Assembly: GCA_964421865.1 (NCBI GenBank)
Contig: CAYQZH010000036.1
Location: 1 to 20,670, forward strand
Source: SBAX01 sp964421865
GTDB taxonomy: Bacteria > Planctomycetota > Phycisphaerae > UBA1845
Direction of reading: 5' to 3'
Length of the DNA: 20,670 nt
This document shows positions 8,753 to 17,396 of the stretch, one piece after another. The notes under the pieces are model-generated. The model did not search any database, was not told where the DNA came from, and saw only the letters and a list, made by a program, of their open reading frames with translations. Both the position numbers and the translations under genes were made by a program. Within the stretch, counting starts at the first letter, position 1; every line of letters starts with the position of its first letter.

Positions 8753-11700
8753 CTATCGTCCCGATGATCGAAAGGCGTTCTGGAATCCTGCGAAGTCGCG
8801 GAGGTTGATGTTCCCGTCGCCGTCGTAATCGAAGAACGAATGACACGCCTCCGCCGGGGCGGGGAAGCCTAAGCGACCGTTGACCATGCAATTACGGAAC
8901 CGCCAGTAATCCGGCAGCCCCACGTTGCACTGCCCGGTGGTGTCGGAGAGGGGTCGCCCGTTCGGAGCGATGGGCGAGCCGAGGGCGGTGAACAGGCAGG
9001 CGTCGGCGCCGTTGAGGACGCCGTCGTTGTCGAAGTCGTCGTCGCAACTGTCGACGATTCCGTCGGCGTCGAAGTCGGGTTCGCATTCGTCGGGGACGCC
9101 GTTGCCGGCGCAGTCGGGAGACGTGCCCTGGGAGAAGTCTTCGGCGTCGAGTACTCCATTATCATTGCAGTCGATGGTGGGCGGAATCTTCAGGAAGTAA
9201 GCATCCTGCTCGCCGTTGAACGTGGCCGCATAGGCGAGGTTGGCGAAATGGTCGTCGGAGATCATGTGGTAGTAATCGCCGATCTTGTTGTTGCCACCCG
9301 GCCAGCCGACGTAACTGTCCCACATGGGGCTGACGGCGACGTTCTTGGACCAGGTGCGCCCGCCGTTGATGGAGTAGGCATAGAACGTCTCGGACAAATT
9401 GTAAATGCCGCTGTTGCGCGTGTCATTCCAAACAGCGTCGATACGTCCACTCTGCGCCACGGACATCGTACCGAACCACTGCCAAGCCTGTTCGCCCGGC
9501 GGATCGTCGTTGACGCGGACGGCGGGGCTCCACGTCCGACCTCCGTCGGTACTGCGCGAGAACATCACGTCCAAAGGGTCCTGCGAGTCAGCATTGGTCA
9601 CCGAAGCAAGGACGTACACGTTCTCTCTTGTCGAGCCGGGGGAACGCCCGGTTGCGACCCACATTTGCCCCAATATCGCGCTGCTGCTGCCGCCACCCGG
9701 GTTCGGCGTGCCGAACGCGTAGTAACCCCATACTAATGAACCACCGAGGTCGACATGGACTGCGGGCTCAAACGCCGGTGTCACGTTCGAATCCCAGGCG
9801 TTCAACGACTTCGTGAACACGCCGCCGTCGCCGACGACGTACAGTTCACTCTGCGCACCGATGGCCATCGTACCAACGGCGGGTGATTCCGGAATGAAGA
9901 TCGGGCGCGTGAAGGTCTGTCCACCGTCGGTCGAGCGCGTGAAATGTCCGTCCGAACAGCAGCTGTAGTCCAGGCTCCAATACGCATAGATGTTGCCGCG
10001 CCCGGGTCCGTTCGTCCGGTCGATGGTCATCCAAGCCTTGTCCCCGCCGAAGGCGTAAATCGGCGGGTTCCATGTCATGCCGCCGTCGAAGGATCGGTAC
10101 ATGTCGCACACGTAGAGGCCATTATCGTTCACTCGCAAGCTGTAATAATAGATGTTCCCCTCGGCGTCTGCATCGAGCACCGGATCGCTTCTGAACACGC
10201 CCGGCTGCAGTACGCCGGGGAAGACCCAGGTATGACCACCGTTATGGCTGTATCCATACCCGCCCTGGCGGAAGTCCGACTCCACGGTATCGAACTGTCG
10301 CCAACCGATGACGATCCGATTCGGATCGGTAGGGTCGACGGCGATCGACGGCTCATTGGCCGCGTCGCCCATGATGTTGCAGCCGTTGGCATCGACGTTC
10401 ACCTGAATGCTTACGAACCTATCCCGCACCCACGGGCCGCAGTGGGGCATGGCGCCGGCCGGAGGCGCCGCCGGCCTGGGCATCCACGCATCGCGCGGAA
10501 CCTCTCGATGCAAGCGAGCGGGTTCAACCGTGGGCGCGGTCGGCTTCCGTTTCCGACTTCGCGGATGCGGCGCTGTGCCGACGTCGTCCAACTTGGACCC
10601 TATCTCAAGTACCCTCACCCCACCCTCTGTTTCGGGAAGGGAGAGGGGTCTCTGGGATAGGCTCTTAGGCGGGACCGCCCCCGTGGGCTGTGCTCTGATG
10701 GCCGTACTCTGCGGTGCGGCAACCGCCGCGGTTGGGCACGGCGACTCAATATCAAGTTCAAAGACCCCTTGGTCCTCCCACGAATGCGTTGCGACCTGGA
10801 TGTAGTAGCGTTGTCCCACGACAAGCCCAATAACGCAGACATCCGAACCAGTGTTCGCACCACACCCGCCCGCATCGTCACTACAAGCGATCTCAATCAG
10901 GGAATCGCACGCAGTCTGCGGAGTTGACGGGTCAGAGGCGCGGTAGATCGCCACGAGTGTGTCCTGTGCCGGGGGATCGGTGTTACAGGTGTGAATTCGC
11001 GCGGACACCTCCAGCGCTTCGAAGACGAACCACGTCGTATGAAGCCCTTGAATGCCCGATCCGTCCCGGTGACAGGTAAAAGCCGGATCGTTGGGGTTTT
11101 GCGTCGCCGCGGCGTTATCCACCACCACGCTGGTGTTGGGAACAACCTCGGTCGCTCGGGCACATTCATCATTCCGAGGTGTGTATGTGTAATAGTAATA
11201 GCAGAGCCCTTGCGCTTCGCGAACGCAAACGGTGTCCCACTCCACAAGGCAGCACCAAGAATCGGCGTCGCAAACGTCGGAGCAACATTGAGCGTCGCGG
11301 CAACCGCCTGGGTCGTGGCTCGCCGCGCACTCGCCTTCGCGGGCTAAGCAGGCGACAAATGGACAGTACTGCCCGTTCTGATCGCAGTACCGGCCAAGCT
11401 GCCACCATCGGGGGCGGTCGATGGGCGGCACGGCGTTACACTCGTTACGCGTCAGGTTTTCGCAGACTTGATCGGGTCGGCAGCAGGCCGACACGCCGCA
11501 CGCGAACGGAAACGGGTCGGGACTGCACGCCGCACCTTCGACCCAGGTTGGTTGGAGTGGTGTAAACGGCGGCCAGGGGCAGTTCATCTGCGGCACCTCC
11601 CGGCAAGCGGCCTCACAAGTGCCTGGAGGCGTGCAAGGGGGATACGCGTCGCTCCGCGCGGGATCGCTGTAGCAGAACGGCGAGAGGTCGGCGTTCGTCG

Positions 11701-12967
11701 GGCAGCAAAGCCGGCCGTCGTCGAGCCCGCCGACGCATTGGGTGAAGAGCATGTCGCAGCAAGCGCCGACCGGGGCCGGACCGGCGCAGGTGATCGTAAG
11801 GCTGAACGCGCCGTAGACTCCGCCGAGAATGACGGGGGAGACGATTTCGCACTGGTCGCCCGGGAGGTACTCGATCAGATCATCGGTTTGGCCGATGCAG
11901 GCCTGCTTCCCGGCAATGACGACCCGCCCGGTGGAATTGTTGATTTTCGCGCTGAACCACAGGTTCTGCGGCAAGGGAACCGGCGGGTCGACGGTCAAGC
12001 GGGCGATTTTGACGTCCGTGCCTGAACCGACGGTGAAGGTTTGTTCCGTGCCGGGGATCGCCGGGCCCTCACAATTGAGCCGCATGTCGAACGTGTAAAC
12101 GCCGACGCCCTTGACCGCGACCTCGTAGGCGATCAGATTGCAACTCCCGTTGACGAGCTGGATGTCGTCCGCGAAGACGTAGGGCCGGCCGGAGTTGAGG
12201 GTCGAGCCGGAAGGTTTGTCGTTCTTATACCCGGTGAAGGAGTTGGCACACTCGGAGTCGGCGTAGATTTCCAAGTTGAAGCTGGCCTGAGGTGCGTAGG
12301 GGAACCCGCCGAGATAGCTGTTGCACGGGAACCCGGGGAAGTCAAATTGGTCACATGAGAAGCCCGTCAGGGGCGGCGTTCCGAACACCACGCCCGCGTT
12401 GTTACGAGAGAACATGACCCCGAACCAGAAGTTTGTCGGGATGGCGACGTCCGGGAGTTTCGGGGCGAAGAACGAAATCAGTCGAGGCCCATCGTCAGGA
12501 AAATCGACGTGTAGCGCGCTGTTGGGAATGACCAACGCCGGGCGGCTGGCTGCGGGGACCGAGCCGGGGCAATTGGAGTACAGGGCGAAGTCCACGGAAT
12601 ACGGCCCGCCGATGCCGGCGGGATCGACCTTGCCCACGACGGGGAACTCCAAGCGCCGCAGCTTGCAGTTGTTGGGAACGGTCGTCGTGATGTCGTCGGC
12701 GACCAGGCTCCCTGCCCCGAGTGCGGTCGCAAACGTTCCTAGGGTGTTGCTGTAGACCAATCGCTCGCCAGCCGCACCCGCGGAGCCGCCGTCCGCGCCG
12801 ATCACGTGCCGCGTAAAGCGCATATCCGGCGACGCGGGAACGATGGTGACTTGATCGGCGACGCTGGCCGAACCCTGTGCGTAAGTTACCGATGCGAGCC
12901 CGAATGAAACGGCAAGAACCGCGGCCGCGGTTCCCAGATTCGTGTAAGACAGCATGGTCCTCTCCAT
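8753..12967 (-). CDS. Large secreted multi-domain protein with Asp-box (BNR) propeller and dockerin-like C-terminus
   Basis: A 1404-aa exported protein of unknown function. Residues 1-30 are a signal peptide (hydrophobic GTAAAVLAVSFGLASVTYA, then Q). Residues about 60-400 are a beta-rich region of uncertain family. Residues about 400-595 are very cysteine-rich with repeated CC pairs, including ACCDMLFTQC, SACCRPDQVC and DAQCCSDVC-type modules. Residues about 600-745 resemble pre-peptidase C-terminal (PPC-like) domains. A repeat-derived linker follows near 770-786. Residues about 850-1260 carry five Asp-box motifs (SHNGGHTW, SFDGGMTW, STDGGQTF, STDGGRTW, SINGGRTW) of a sialidase-like propeller. 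No catalytic sialidase set was recognised. Acidic calcium repeats (DCNDNGVLD, DFDADGIVDSCDDDFDNDG) and a final FDYDGDGNINLRDF dockerin-like motif end the protein. Such tails are common in planctomycete surface proteins. Confidence 0.88.
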   Translation of the reverse strand: MERTMLSYTNLGTAAAVLAVSFGLASVTYAQGSASVADQVTIVPASPDMRFTRHVIGADGGSAGAAGERLVYSNTLGTFATALGAGSLVADDITTTVPNNCKLRRLEFPVVGKVDPAGIGGPYSVDFALYSNCPGSVPAASRPALVIPNSALHVDFPDDGPRLISFFAPKLPDVAIPTNFWFGVMFSRNNAGVVFGTPPLTGFSCDQFDFPGFPCNSYLGGFPYAPQASFNLEIYADSECANSFTGYKNDKPSGSTLNSGRPYVFADDIQLVNGSCNLIAYEVAVKGVGVYTFDMRLNCEGPAIPGTEQTFTVGSGTDVKIARLTVDPPVPLPQNLWFSAKINNSTGRVVIAGKQACIGQTDDLIEYLPGDQCEIVSPVILGGVYGAFSLTITCAGPAPVGACCDMLFTQCVGGLDDGRLCCPTNADLSPFCYSDPARSDAYPPCTPPGTCEAACREVPQMNCPWPPFTPLQPTWVEGAACSPDPFPFACGVSACCRPDQVCENLTRNECNAVPPIDRPRWWQLGRYCDQNGQYCPFVACLAREGECAASHDPGGCRDAQCCSDVCDADSWCCLVEWDTVCVREAQGLCYYYYTYTPRNDECARATEVVPNTSVVVDNAAATQNPNDPAFTCHRDGSGIQGLHTTWFVFEALEVSARIHTCNTDPPAQDTLVAIYRASDPSTPQTACDSLIEIACSDDAGGCGANTGSDVCVIGLVVGQRYYIQVATHSWEDQGVFELDIESPCPTAAVAAPQSTAIRAQPTGAVPPKSLSQRPLSLPETEGGVRVLEIGSKLDDVGTAPHPRSRKRKPTAPTVEPARLHREVPRDAWMPRPAAPPAGAMPHCGPWVRDRFVSIQVNVDANGCNIMGDAANEPSIAVDPTDPNRIVIGWRQFDTVESDFRQGGYGYSHNGGHTWVFPGVLQPGVFRSDPVLDADAEGNIYYYSLRVNDNGLYVCDMYRSFDGGMTWNPPIYAFGGDKAWMTIDRTNGPGRGNIYAYWSLDYSCCSDGHFTRSTDGGQTFTRPIFIPESPAVGTMAIGAQSELYVVGDGGVFTKSLNAWDSNVTPAFEPAVHVDLGGSLVWGYYAFGTPNPGGGSSSAILGQMWVATGRSPGSTRENVYVLASVTNADSQDPLDVMFSRSTDGGRTWSPAVRVNDDPPGEQAWQWFGTMSVAQSGRIDAVWNDTRNSGIYNLSETFYAYSINGGRTWSKNVAVSPMWDSYVGWPGGNNKIGDYYHMISDDHFANLAYAATFNGEQDAYFLKIPPTIDCNDNGVLDAEDFSQGTSPDCAGNGVPDECEPDFDADGIVDSCDDDFDNDGVLNGADACLFTALGSPIAPNGRPLSDTTGQCNVGLPDYWRFRNCMVNGRLGFPAPAEACHSFFDYDGDGNINLRDFAGFQNAFRSSGR
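10611..10656 (-). repeat. CCCTCACCCC-type palindromic repeat inside the Asp-box gene
   Basis: The segment starts CCCTCACCCCACCCTCTG and ends GGGAAGGGAGAGGGG, an imperfect palindrome of a type commonly seen between bacterial genes. It is translated as residues about 771-786 (LSLPETEGGVRVLE), between the PPC-like region and the propeller, without breaking the frame. Confidence 0.6.
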
Positions 12968-13139
12968 CGCGCCAAGTGTGTTCTCAGCCCAGGTTGCAAG
13001 TTGCGCGCCTGTTTGTCCTCCATCCGCCGCCTAGCCTCGCTACCGAGATGGCAGCGGCAAGACAGTCGGCTGACCCCTTCACGGACACTTTATTCGTTCT
13101 TGGTCGTAAATGCAATAGTCCTTGCCGTCCGGAGAACCC

Positions 13140-13159
13140 TTGTCCTGAGCCTCGAAGGA
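13140..13159. repeat. 20-nt repeat shared with 6683-6702
   Basis: TTGTCCTGAGCCTCGAAGGA occurs here and, identically and in the same orientation, in the cysH-sulfite reductase spacer. This copy lies in the 286-nt divergent region 12968-13253, where I found no gene and no convincing promoter pair. Confidence 0.8.
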
Positions 13160-13253
13160 ATGGCTGAGCGGCGGTCGTATTGCGCGGCGAAGTCCAATAG
13201 AATCATGCTCAACGCCGACGTGGGTGTTCCGTAGATAGCTGTTGAAGCCTGGG

Positions 13254-14975
13254 ATGTGTAAGCGACCGACATTTCGCCTGACCTTGCTAACTGCGGCATT
13301 CGGTGCGGTCTTCGCGGCCGCAGTCACGATTGCCCGTGCCGGGGAGCCGCCCGACGGGGCCGATCCGGTCTTGCAGGCCGAGCGGCGGCGAGTGGAGATG
13401 ATCCAGCGCGTGGGGCCGAGCGTGGTCTGTCTGTTCGACCGCAACCAGCGCGGCGGGGGGTCGGGGGTGCTCATCGACGCGGAGGGTTACGGCCTCACCA
13501 ATTACCACGTCGTCGCCGCGATGGTCGAGGCGAAAGGCGGGCTGGCGGGACTAAGCGAGGGGAAGCTCCATGACATCGAAGTGCTGGGTACCGATCCCAC
13601 GGGCGACGTGGCCATGTTCCGGCTGACCGACGCGGGGCCGTTTCCGTACGCGAGCCTCGGCGACTCCGACGCGGTGCGCGTGGGCGACACGGCCGTGGTC
13701 ATGGGCAATCCCTTCACGCTCAGTGAGGATTACACGCCGTCAGTCACGCTCGGCCTGGTGACGGGCGTGCACCGCTATCAAAAGGGGGTCAAGGGGAACC
13801 TCACCTATACGGACTGCATCCAGGTGGACGCGTCGGTGAATCCGGGCAACTCCGGCGGGCCGCTGTTCAATGCCGCGGGCGAGGTGATCGGCATCACCGG
13901 GCGCATCTCGGTGAATGCCCGCGGGCGCTACAACGTGGGACTGGGCTATGCCATTTCCTCCAATCAGATCAAGCGGTTCGTTCCCGCAATGCGGGCGGGG
14001 CTGCTGGCGCGTCACGGGACGTTGCAGGCCACGGTGGACGCCGACAATGAGGGAAGGATCGTATTCAACCGCGTCGCGGCGGGTTCCAACGCGGAGAAGG
14101 CGGGCATTCACCGCGGTGACAGGCTTCTGGCATTCGACGGTGTTCCCGTCGCGTCGGGGAACCACTACGCCAGCTTGATGGGCACGTATCCCGCTGATTG
14201 GCCCGTCCCCATCGAGATCGAACAGGAGGGACAACGGCGGAGCGCGATCGTTCGGCTTGACGCGGTCAACCCGAAGTTGAAAACGCCGTTCGTCCCGGAC
14301 CGTGATATCAACATCCGCGCGGTCGAGGGAGTGTTGCGGGGGTTCGCGAAGGCGACGCTGGGTTCGACCGATGCGCGACGACCGATGGGTTGGAAGTGGA
14401 CCGTGGTCCGTGAGTTTACCCAGGGCACCGCGGGGGCCGCGAAGGCGTCGGAGTGCTATGAAGTGTCGCAGACCGGCGACGGTCCGGTGCGGATGCAACG
14501 AAGGTACGAGGATGGATCCGCCGGTCCGATGATCACCTATGACGATCACACGGCGATGCAGCGCGTGGATGCCACGAGCGAGGCGTTCGACATCGCCCCG
14601 GACGTGGGAATGGTGCTCTCGTCGCTGTACGTGATGCAGCGGTGGATGCTCGAACCGGTGGAGACGATTGACTTGACCAAGGTAAGCCACGTCGGAGCGG
14701 ACCGGTCGGTTGGTGACGGTTCCCGCGATGGCGCAATCCTGAACGTCCTGGAATGGCCGGTGGGGCAGAATGCGGCGGCGAAGTTCGGGTTGGATACCCA
14801 GAGCGGGCGTTTGCTCCGGTTGCGCGTGCGGGACGTGCCGTCCGGCGCCGATGTGACGGTGGATTTTCTGGACTACCGAAGCGTGGGCGGGATTACCTGG
14901 CCGCATGGGATTGAAGTGCGCGGGGCGGGACTTGAATACCGCGACGTGCTGTCCAATTGGGAGCTGACGCCGTGA
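13254..14975 (+). CDS. HtrA-like trypsin-family serine protease with PDZ and LolA-like C-terminal domain
   Basis: An exported S1C-type protease of 573 aa. A signal peptide covers about 1-30 (LLTAAFGAVFAAAVTIARAG). The catalytic triad is intact: His85 in LTNYHVV, Asp118 in DPTGDVAMF and Ser200 in NPGNSGGPLF. A PDZ domain follows at about 265-345 (NAEKAGIHRGDRLLAFDGVPV). The last 225 residues are not typical of HtrA; GLDTQSGRLLRLRV and VDFLDYRSVGGITWPHGIEV suggest a LolA/lipoprotein-sorting-like beta fold, which is an inference. The frame is open from a TTG at 13242; the ATG at 13254 gives a cleaner signal peptide. The 3' end overlaps the next gene by GTGA. It probably acts in the periplasm, degrading or processing exported proteins. 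Confidence 0.92.
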   Translation: MCKRPTFRLTLLTAAFGAVFAAAVTIARAGEPPDGADPVLQAERRRVEMIQRVGPSVVCLFDRNQRGGGSGVLIDAEGYGLTNYHVVAAMVEAKGGLAGLSEGKLHDIEVLGTDPTGDVAMFRLTDAGPFPYASLGDSDAVRVGDTAVVMGNPFTLSEDYTPSVTLGLVTGVHRYQKGVKGNLTYTDCIQVDASVNPGNSGGPLFNAAGEVIGITGRISVNARGRYNVGLGYAISSNQIKRFVPAMRAGLLARHGTLQATVDADNEGRIVFNRVAAGSNAEKAGIHRGDRLLAFDGVPVASGNHYASLMGTYPADWPVPIEIEQEGQRRSAIVRLDAVNPKLKTPFVPDRDINIRAVEGVLRGFAKATLGSTDARRPMGWKWTVVREFTQGTAGAAKASECYEVSQTGDGPVRMQRRYEDGSAGPMITYDDHTAMQRVDATSEAFDIAPDVGMVLSSLYVMQRWMLEPVETIDLTKVSHVGADRSVGDGSRDGAILNVLEWPVGQNAAAKFGLDTQSGRLLRLRVRDVPSGADVTVDFLDYRSVGGITWPHGIEVRGAGLEYRDVLSNWELTP

Positions 14976-16027
14976 GGTGGGCGAAGATTGGTTGCTACGC
15001 GCTCATCGCGAGCTCGGCCGCACCGCTCGCGGCGTTGGGTGGCGGGTTCGATCGCGCCATCGACGCCGTCGTGCCGCGGGTAGTGAAGCTGTACGGGCTG
15101 AGCGTCGGGTCGCAGGCCGGTTATGGTACGGGGGTGCTGGCGTCGCCGGACGGGCTGGTGCTGACCGTGCTGTCGCTGCTGATCGACGCCCGGCGGGTTC
15201 GGGCGGTGACATCGGATGGCACGGTTTACGAGGCCGAGGTCGTCCGCCGCGATCCGTCCAGACAGTTGGCTTTGCTGCGGCTCAAGCCGCCCGACCACGG
15301 GGGCGAGGCCGCGGCCTCACGGGATGCAGTCGGGCCGCTGCCGTATTTCGACTTGAACTGCGGAGCCGACGCCGCAGAGGGGGCGTTGCGGCCTGGGGAC
15401 TGGGTGATCGCGGCGGGCAATCCCTTCAAAGTCGCCGAAGGAGCGGAGCCGGTATCCATCGCCCACGGGGTCTTTTCGGCGAGGACGGAACTCGACGCCC
15501 GGCGACAGGTCAAGGAGTTCCCCTATCGCGGCGATGTTCTGGCGATCGACGCGGTGACGAGCAATCCCGGCGCGCCGGGAAGCGCCGTGGTGGACGTGGA
15601 GGGGCGGTTTGTGGGCATGATCGGGCGGGAGGTGGTCTCCAACCTGACCCATACGCATTTCAATTACGCGGTGCCGCGGGACGTCCTGTGCGAGTTTTTC
15701 AACGAAGCGACCGGGGCGATGCCGCGTGCGGCGAGCGCCGCGACCGCGAGTCCAAGCGAGGCCGCGGTCGATCCGGGAATCCGTTTGACGCGGACCGGGT
15801 ACCGCAACATTCCTCCACTGGTGGATCGCGTGCGGCGAGGCTCCCCGGCGGAGCTCGCGGGCGTGCGGAAGGACGATCTGATTCTTTCCCTCAATGGCAA
15901 GAACGTCGCCAACGCGGAAGAATATGATGAGCAACTGCGTTACGTTCCGCGAGACAGGCCGGTCGATCTTGTGGTTCGCCGGGGGCGGAGTATCGTCGCG
16001 ATCCACATCGAGCCGGAGAAGCGGTGA
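14972..16027 (+). CDS. HtrA-like pseudoprotease with PDZ domain (triad lost)
   Basis: A 351-aa exported paralogue of the preceding protease. A hydrophobic N-terminus (YALIASSAAPLAALGGG) suggests export. The trypsin fold is recognisable by YGTGVLASPDGLVLT, DPSRQLALLRL, VIAAGNPFKVAEG and DAVTSNPGAPGSAVVD. Aligned by these motifs, all three catalytic residues are replaced: His by Ser68 (LTVLSLL for LTNYHVV), Asp by Gln98, and Ser by Pro202 (NPGAPGSA for NPGNSGGP). A PDZ domain sits at about 275-350 (SPAELAGVRKDDLILSLNGK). The GTG at 14972 is chosen because it overlaps the upstream stop as GTGA. It likely serves as a binding or regulatory partner rather than an enzyme. Confidence 0.88.
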   Translation: MRWAKIGCYALIASSAAPLAALGGGFDRAIDAVVPRVVKLYGLSVGSQAGYGTGVLASPDGLVLTVLSLLIDARRVRAVTSDGTVYEAEVVRRDPSRQLALLRLKPPDHGGEAAASRDAVGPLPYFDLNCGADAAEGALRPGDWVIAAGNPFKVAEGAEPVSIAHGVFSARTELDARRQVKEFPYRGDVLAIDAVTSNPGAPGSAVVDVEGRFVGMIGREVVSNLTHTHFNYAVPRDVLCEFFNEATGAMPRAASAATASPSEAAVDPGIRLTRTGYRNIPPLVDRVRRGSPAELAGVRKDDLILSLNGKNVANAEEYDEQLRYVPRDRPVDLVVRRGRSIVAIHIEPEKR

Positions 16028-17220
16028 TGGATAGACGAACGAACGTTGGGATCATCCTCGTCGCGCCGATCGCACTGTTCGCCGTCGGCATCACCCTCGG
16101 TCAGCCGCGTGCAGCGGAGGAGTTCGAAGTTCTTCGGGCTTCGCAGGAGCGCTTCCGCGCCGTCGCGGCGAAGCTGAGGCCGTCGTTGGTGCGGATCGAG
16201 ACCGTCGGCGGGGCGCAGCCGGCGGCGCCGGCACCACGGGAACAACCGAAACCACCGGACCCGGATGAGGAGGGACCGCCTCCTCCGCCGCGATTGCAGA
16301 ATCCCTTCCGCGACGATCCTGGTTCGGGGTTCGTGGTCGCCGACGGACCGACCACGGGGTTGGTGTACTCCGCCGACGGGTACATTGTGACCAGCAGCTT
16401 CAACTTCGTGCGCGAGCCGGAGTTGATCTCGGTGACTTTGGCGGACGGGCGTCACCTTGCGGCGGACCTGGTGGCCCGCGATCAGGTCCGCAAGATCGCG
16501 CTGCTGAAGATCGACGCTTCGGGGCTCACGATTCCCGAGTGGCGAGCGGTTGACGCCGTGCACGTGGGACAGTCGGCGATTGCCTTGGGGCTGGGCTTCG
16601 GCGGCAGTGACCCCTCCATCACCGTGGGGATCGTGAGCGCCTTGAATCGGATGCGCGGCAATGCGATCCAAACCGACGCGAAGCTCAACCCGGCCAACTA
16701 CGGCGGACCGGTGTGCGATATCGAGGGCCGCGTGATCGGCATCTGCGTCCCCATGGCCCAGCGGGCGGGCGAACTGGCGGGCGTGGAACTGTACGACGCG
16801 GGCGTGGGATTCGCCGTCCCGAAACATCGCCTCGATGCGATCGTGAAAACGCTGAGGACCGGCACGTCGGTGTACCGTGGCTGGTTGGGCTTCGTCATCG
16901 ACCCCCGAGCGCCGGACGCGGTGGTGATCCGAAACATCGCCGAGCCGTCGCCCGCACAGGCCGCGGGGCTTCGACCGGGCGACAAGATCACCGGCGCCGA
17001 CGGGCAACCGATCCGCCACTTCGGGCAGCTCGTGCAGGCGATCTACATGATCCCCGCCGGCGAACAAGTTGTGTTGCAGATCGAGCGCGACGGAGTGGAG
17101 TTCAGCGCCCCGGCGACCTTAGCGCGCAGCAGCGAACTCGGTCCGCTGCCTGCGCTGTCCGAGCCGTTCGATCCGGCCGCTCCGCCTCCTCCTCCGCCCG
17201 AGGAGCAGGAAGAACCGTAG
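16027..17220 (+). CDS. HtrA-like pseudoprotease with PDZ domain and proline-rich segments (triad lost)
   Basis: A 397-aa exported or membrane-anchored protein with a hydrophobic stretch at 8-25 (GIILVAPIALFAVGITLG). Proline-rich segments lie near 65-90 and at the C-terminus. The trypsin fold shows in DPGSGFVV, SADGYIVTSSFNFV, DQVRKIALLKID and LNPANYGGPVCD. His is replaced by Phe125, Asp by Lys156 and Ser by Tyr225 (NPANYGGP for NPGNSGGP), so proteolysis is not expected. A PDZ domain covers about 280-360 (SPAQAAGLRPGDKITGADGQPI). The ATG at 16027 shares one base with the upstream stop (TGATG); a GTG at 16024 would add one residue. It ends the three-gene unit. Confidence 0.88.
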   Translation: MDRRTNVGIILVAPIALFAVGITLGQPRAAEEFEVLRASQERFRAVAAKLRPSLVRIETVGGAQPAAPAPREQPKPPDPDEEGPPPPPRLQNPFRDDPGSGFVVADGPTTGLVYSADGYIVTSSFNFVREPELISVTLADGRHLAADLVARDQVRKIALLKIDASGLTIPEWRAVDAVHVGQSAIALGLGFGGSDPSITVGIVSALNRMRGNAIQTDAKLNPANYGGPVCDIEGRVIGICVPMAQRAGELAGVELYDAGVGFAVPKHRLDAIVKTLRTGTSVYRGWLGFVIDPRAPDAVVIRNIAEPSPAQAAGLRPGDKITGADGQPIRHFGQLVQAIYMIPAGEQVVLQIERDGVEFSAPATLARSSELGPLPALSEPFDPAAPPPPPPEEQEEP

Positions 17221-17333
17221 CCACGAGACCATCGACAGGGCCGACCCACTGCAAGCAATCGGACTGGCGGACCCGCTGGGCGGATGATCCGGTCGCTTCC
17301 GCTCCCGGCTCTGATTGATTCGTCGGTCGTTCC

Positions 17334-17361
17334 ATTCGACAATCGACATTCGACAATCGAC
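17334..17361. repeat. Four heptamers: (ATTCGAC AATCGAC) x2
   Basis: A 14-nt unit, itself two related heptamers, is repeated exactly twice and ends 35 nt before the selenoprotein-candidate start codon. ATTCGAC is the same heptamer found at 6667-6680 and 6702-6708. The remainder of 17221-17396 has no visible gene. Confidence 0.85.
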
Positions 17362-17396
17362 AATTGGGGACGATCCAGGCGGTTGGGAGGAAACGT

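Noticed and set aside
13180..13203. Promoter TTGCGC / TAGAAT ahead of the protease operon
   Set aside because: The spacing is only 12 nt, too short for a sigma70 promoter.
13740..14906. 388-codon minus-strand frame opposite the HtrA-like protease
   Set aside because: Histidine/arginine-rich antisense shadow of a well-supported protease gene, common in high-GC DNA.
15940..17067. 375-codon minus-strand frame opposite the third HtrA-like gene
   Set aside because: Antisense shadow of a gene with clear fold motifs; no domain or start context of its own.
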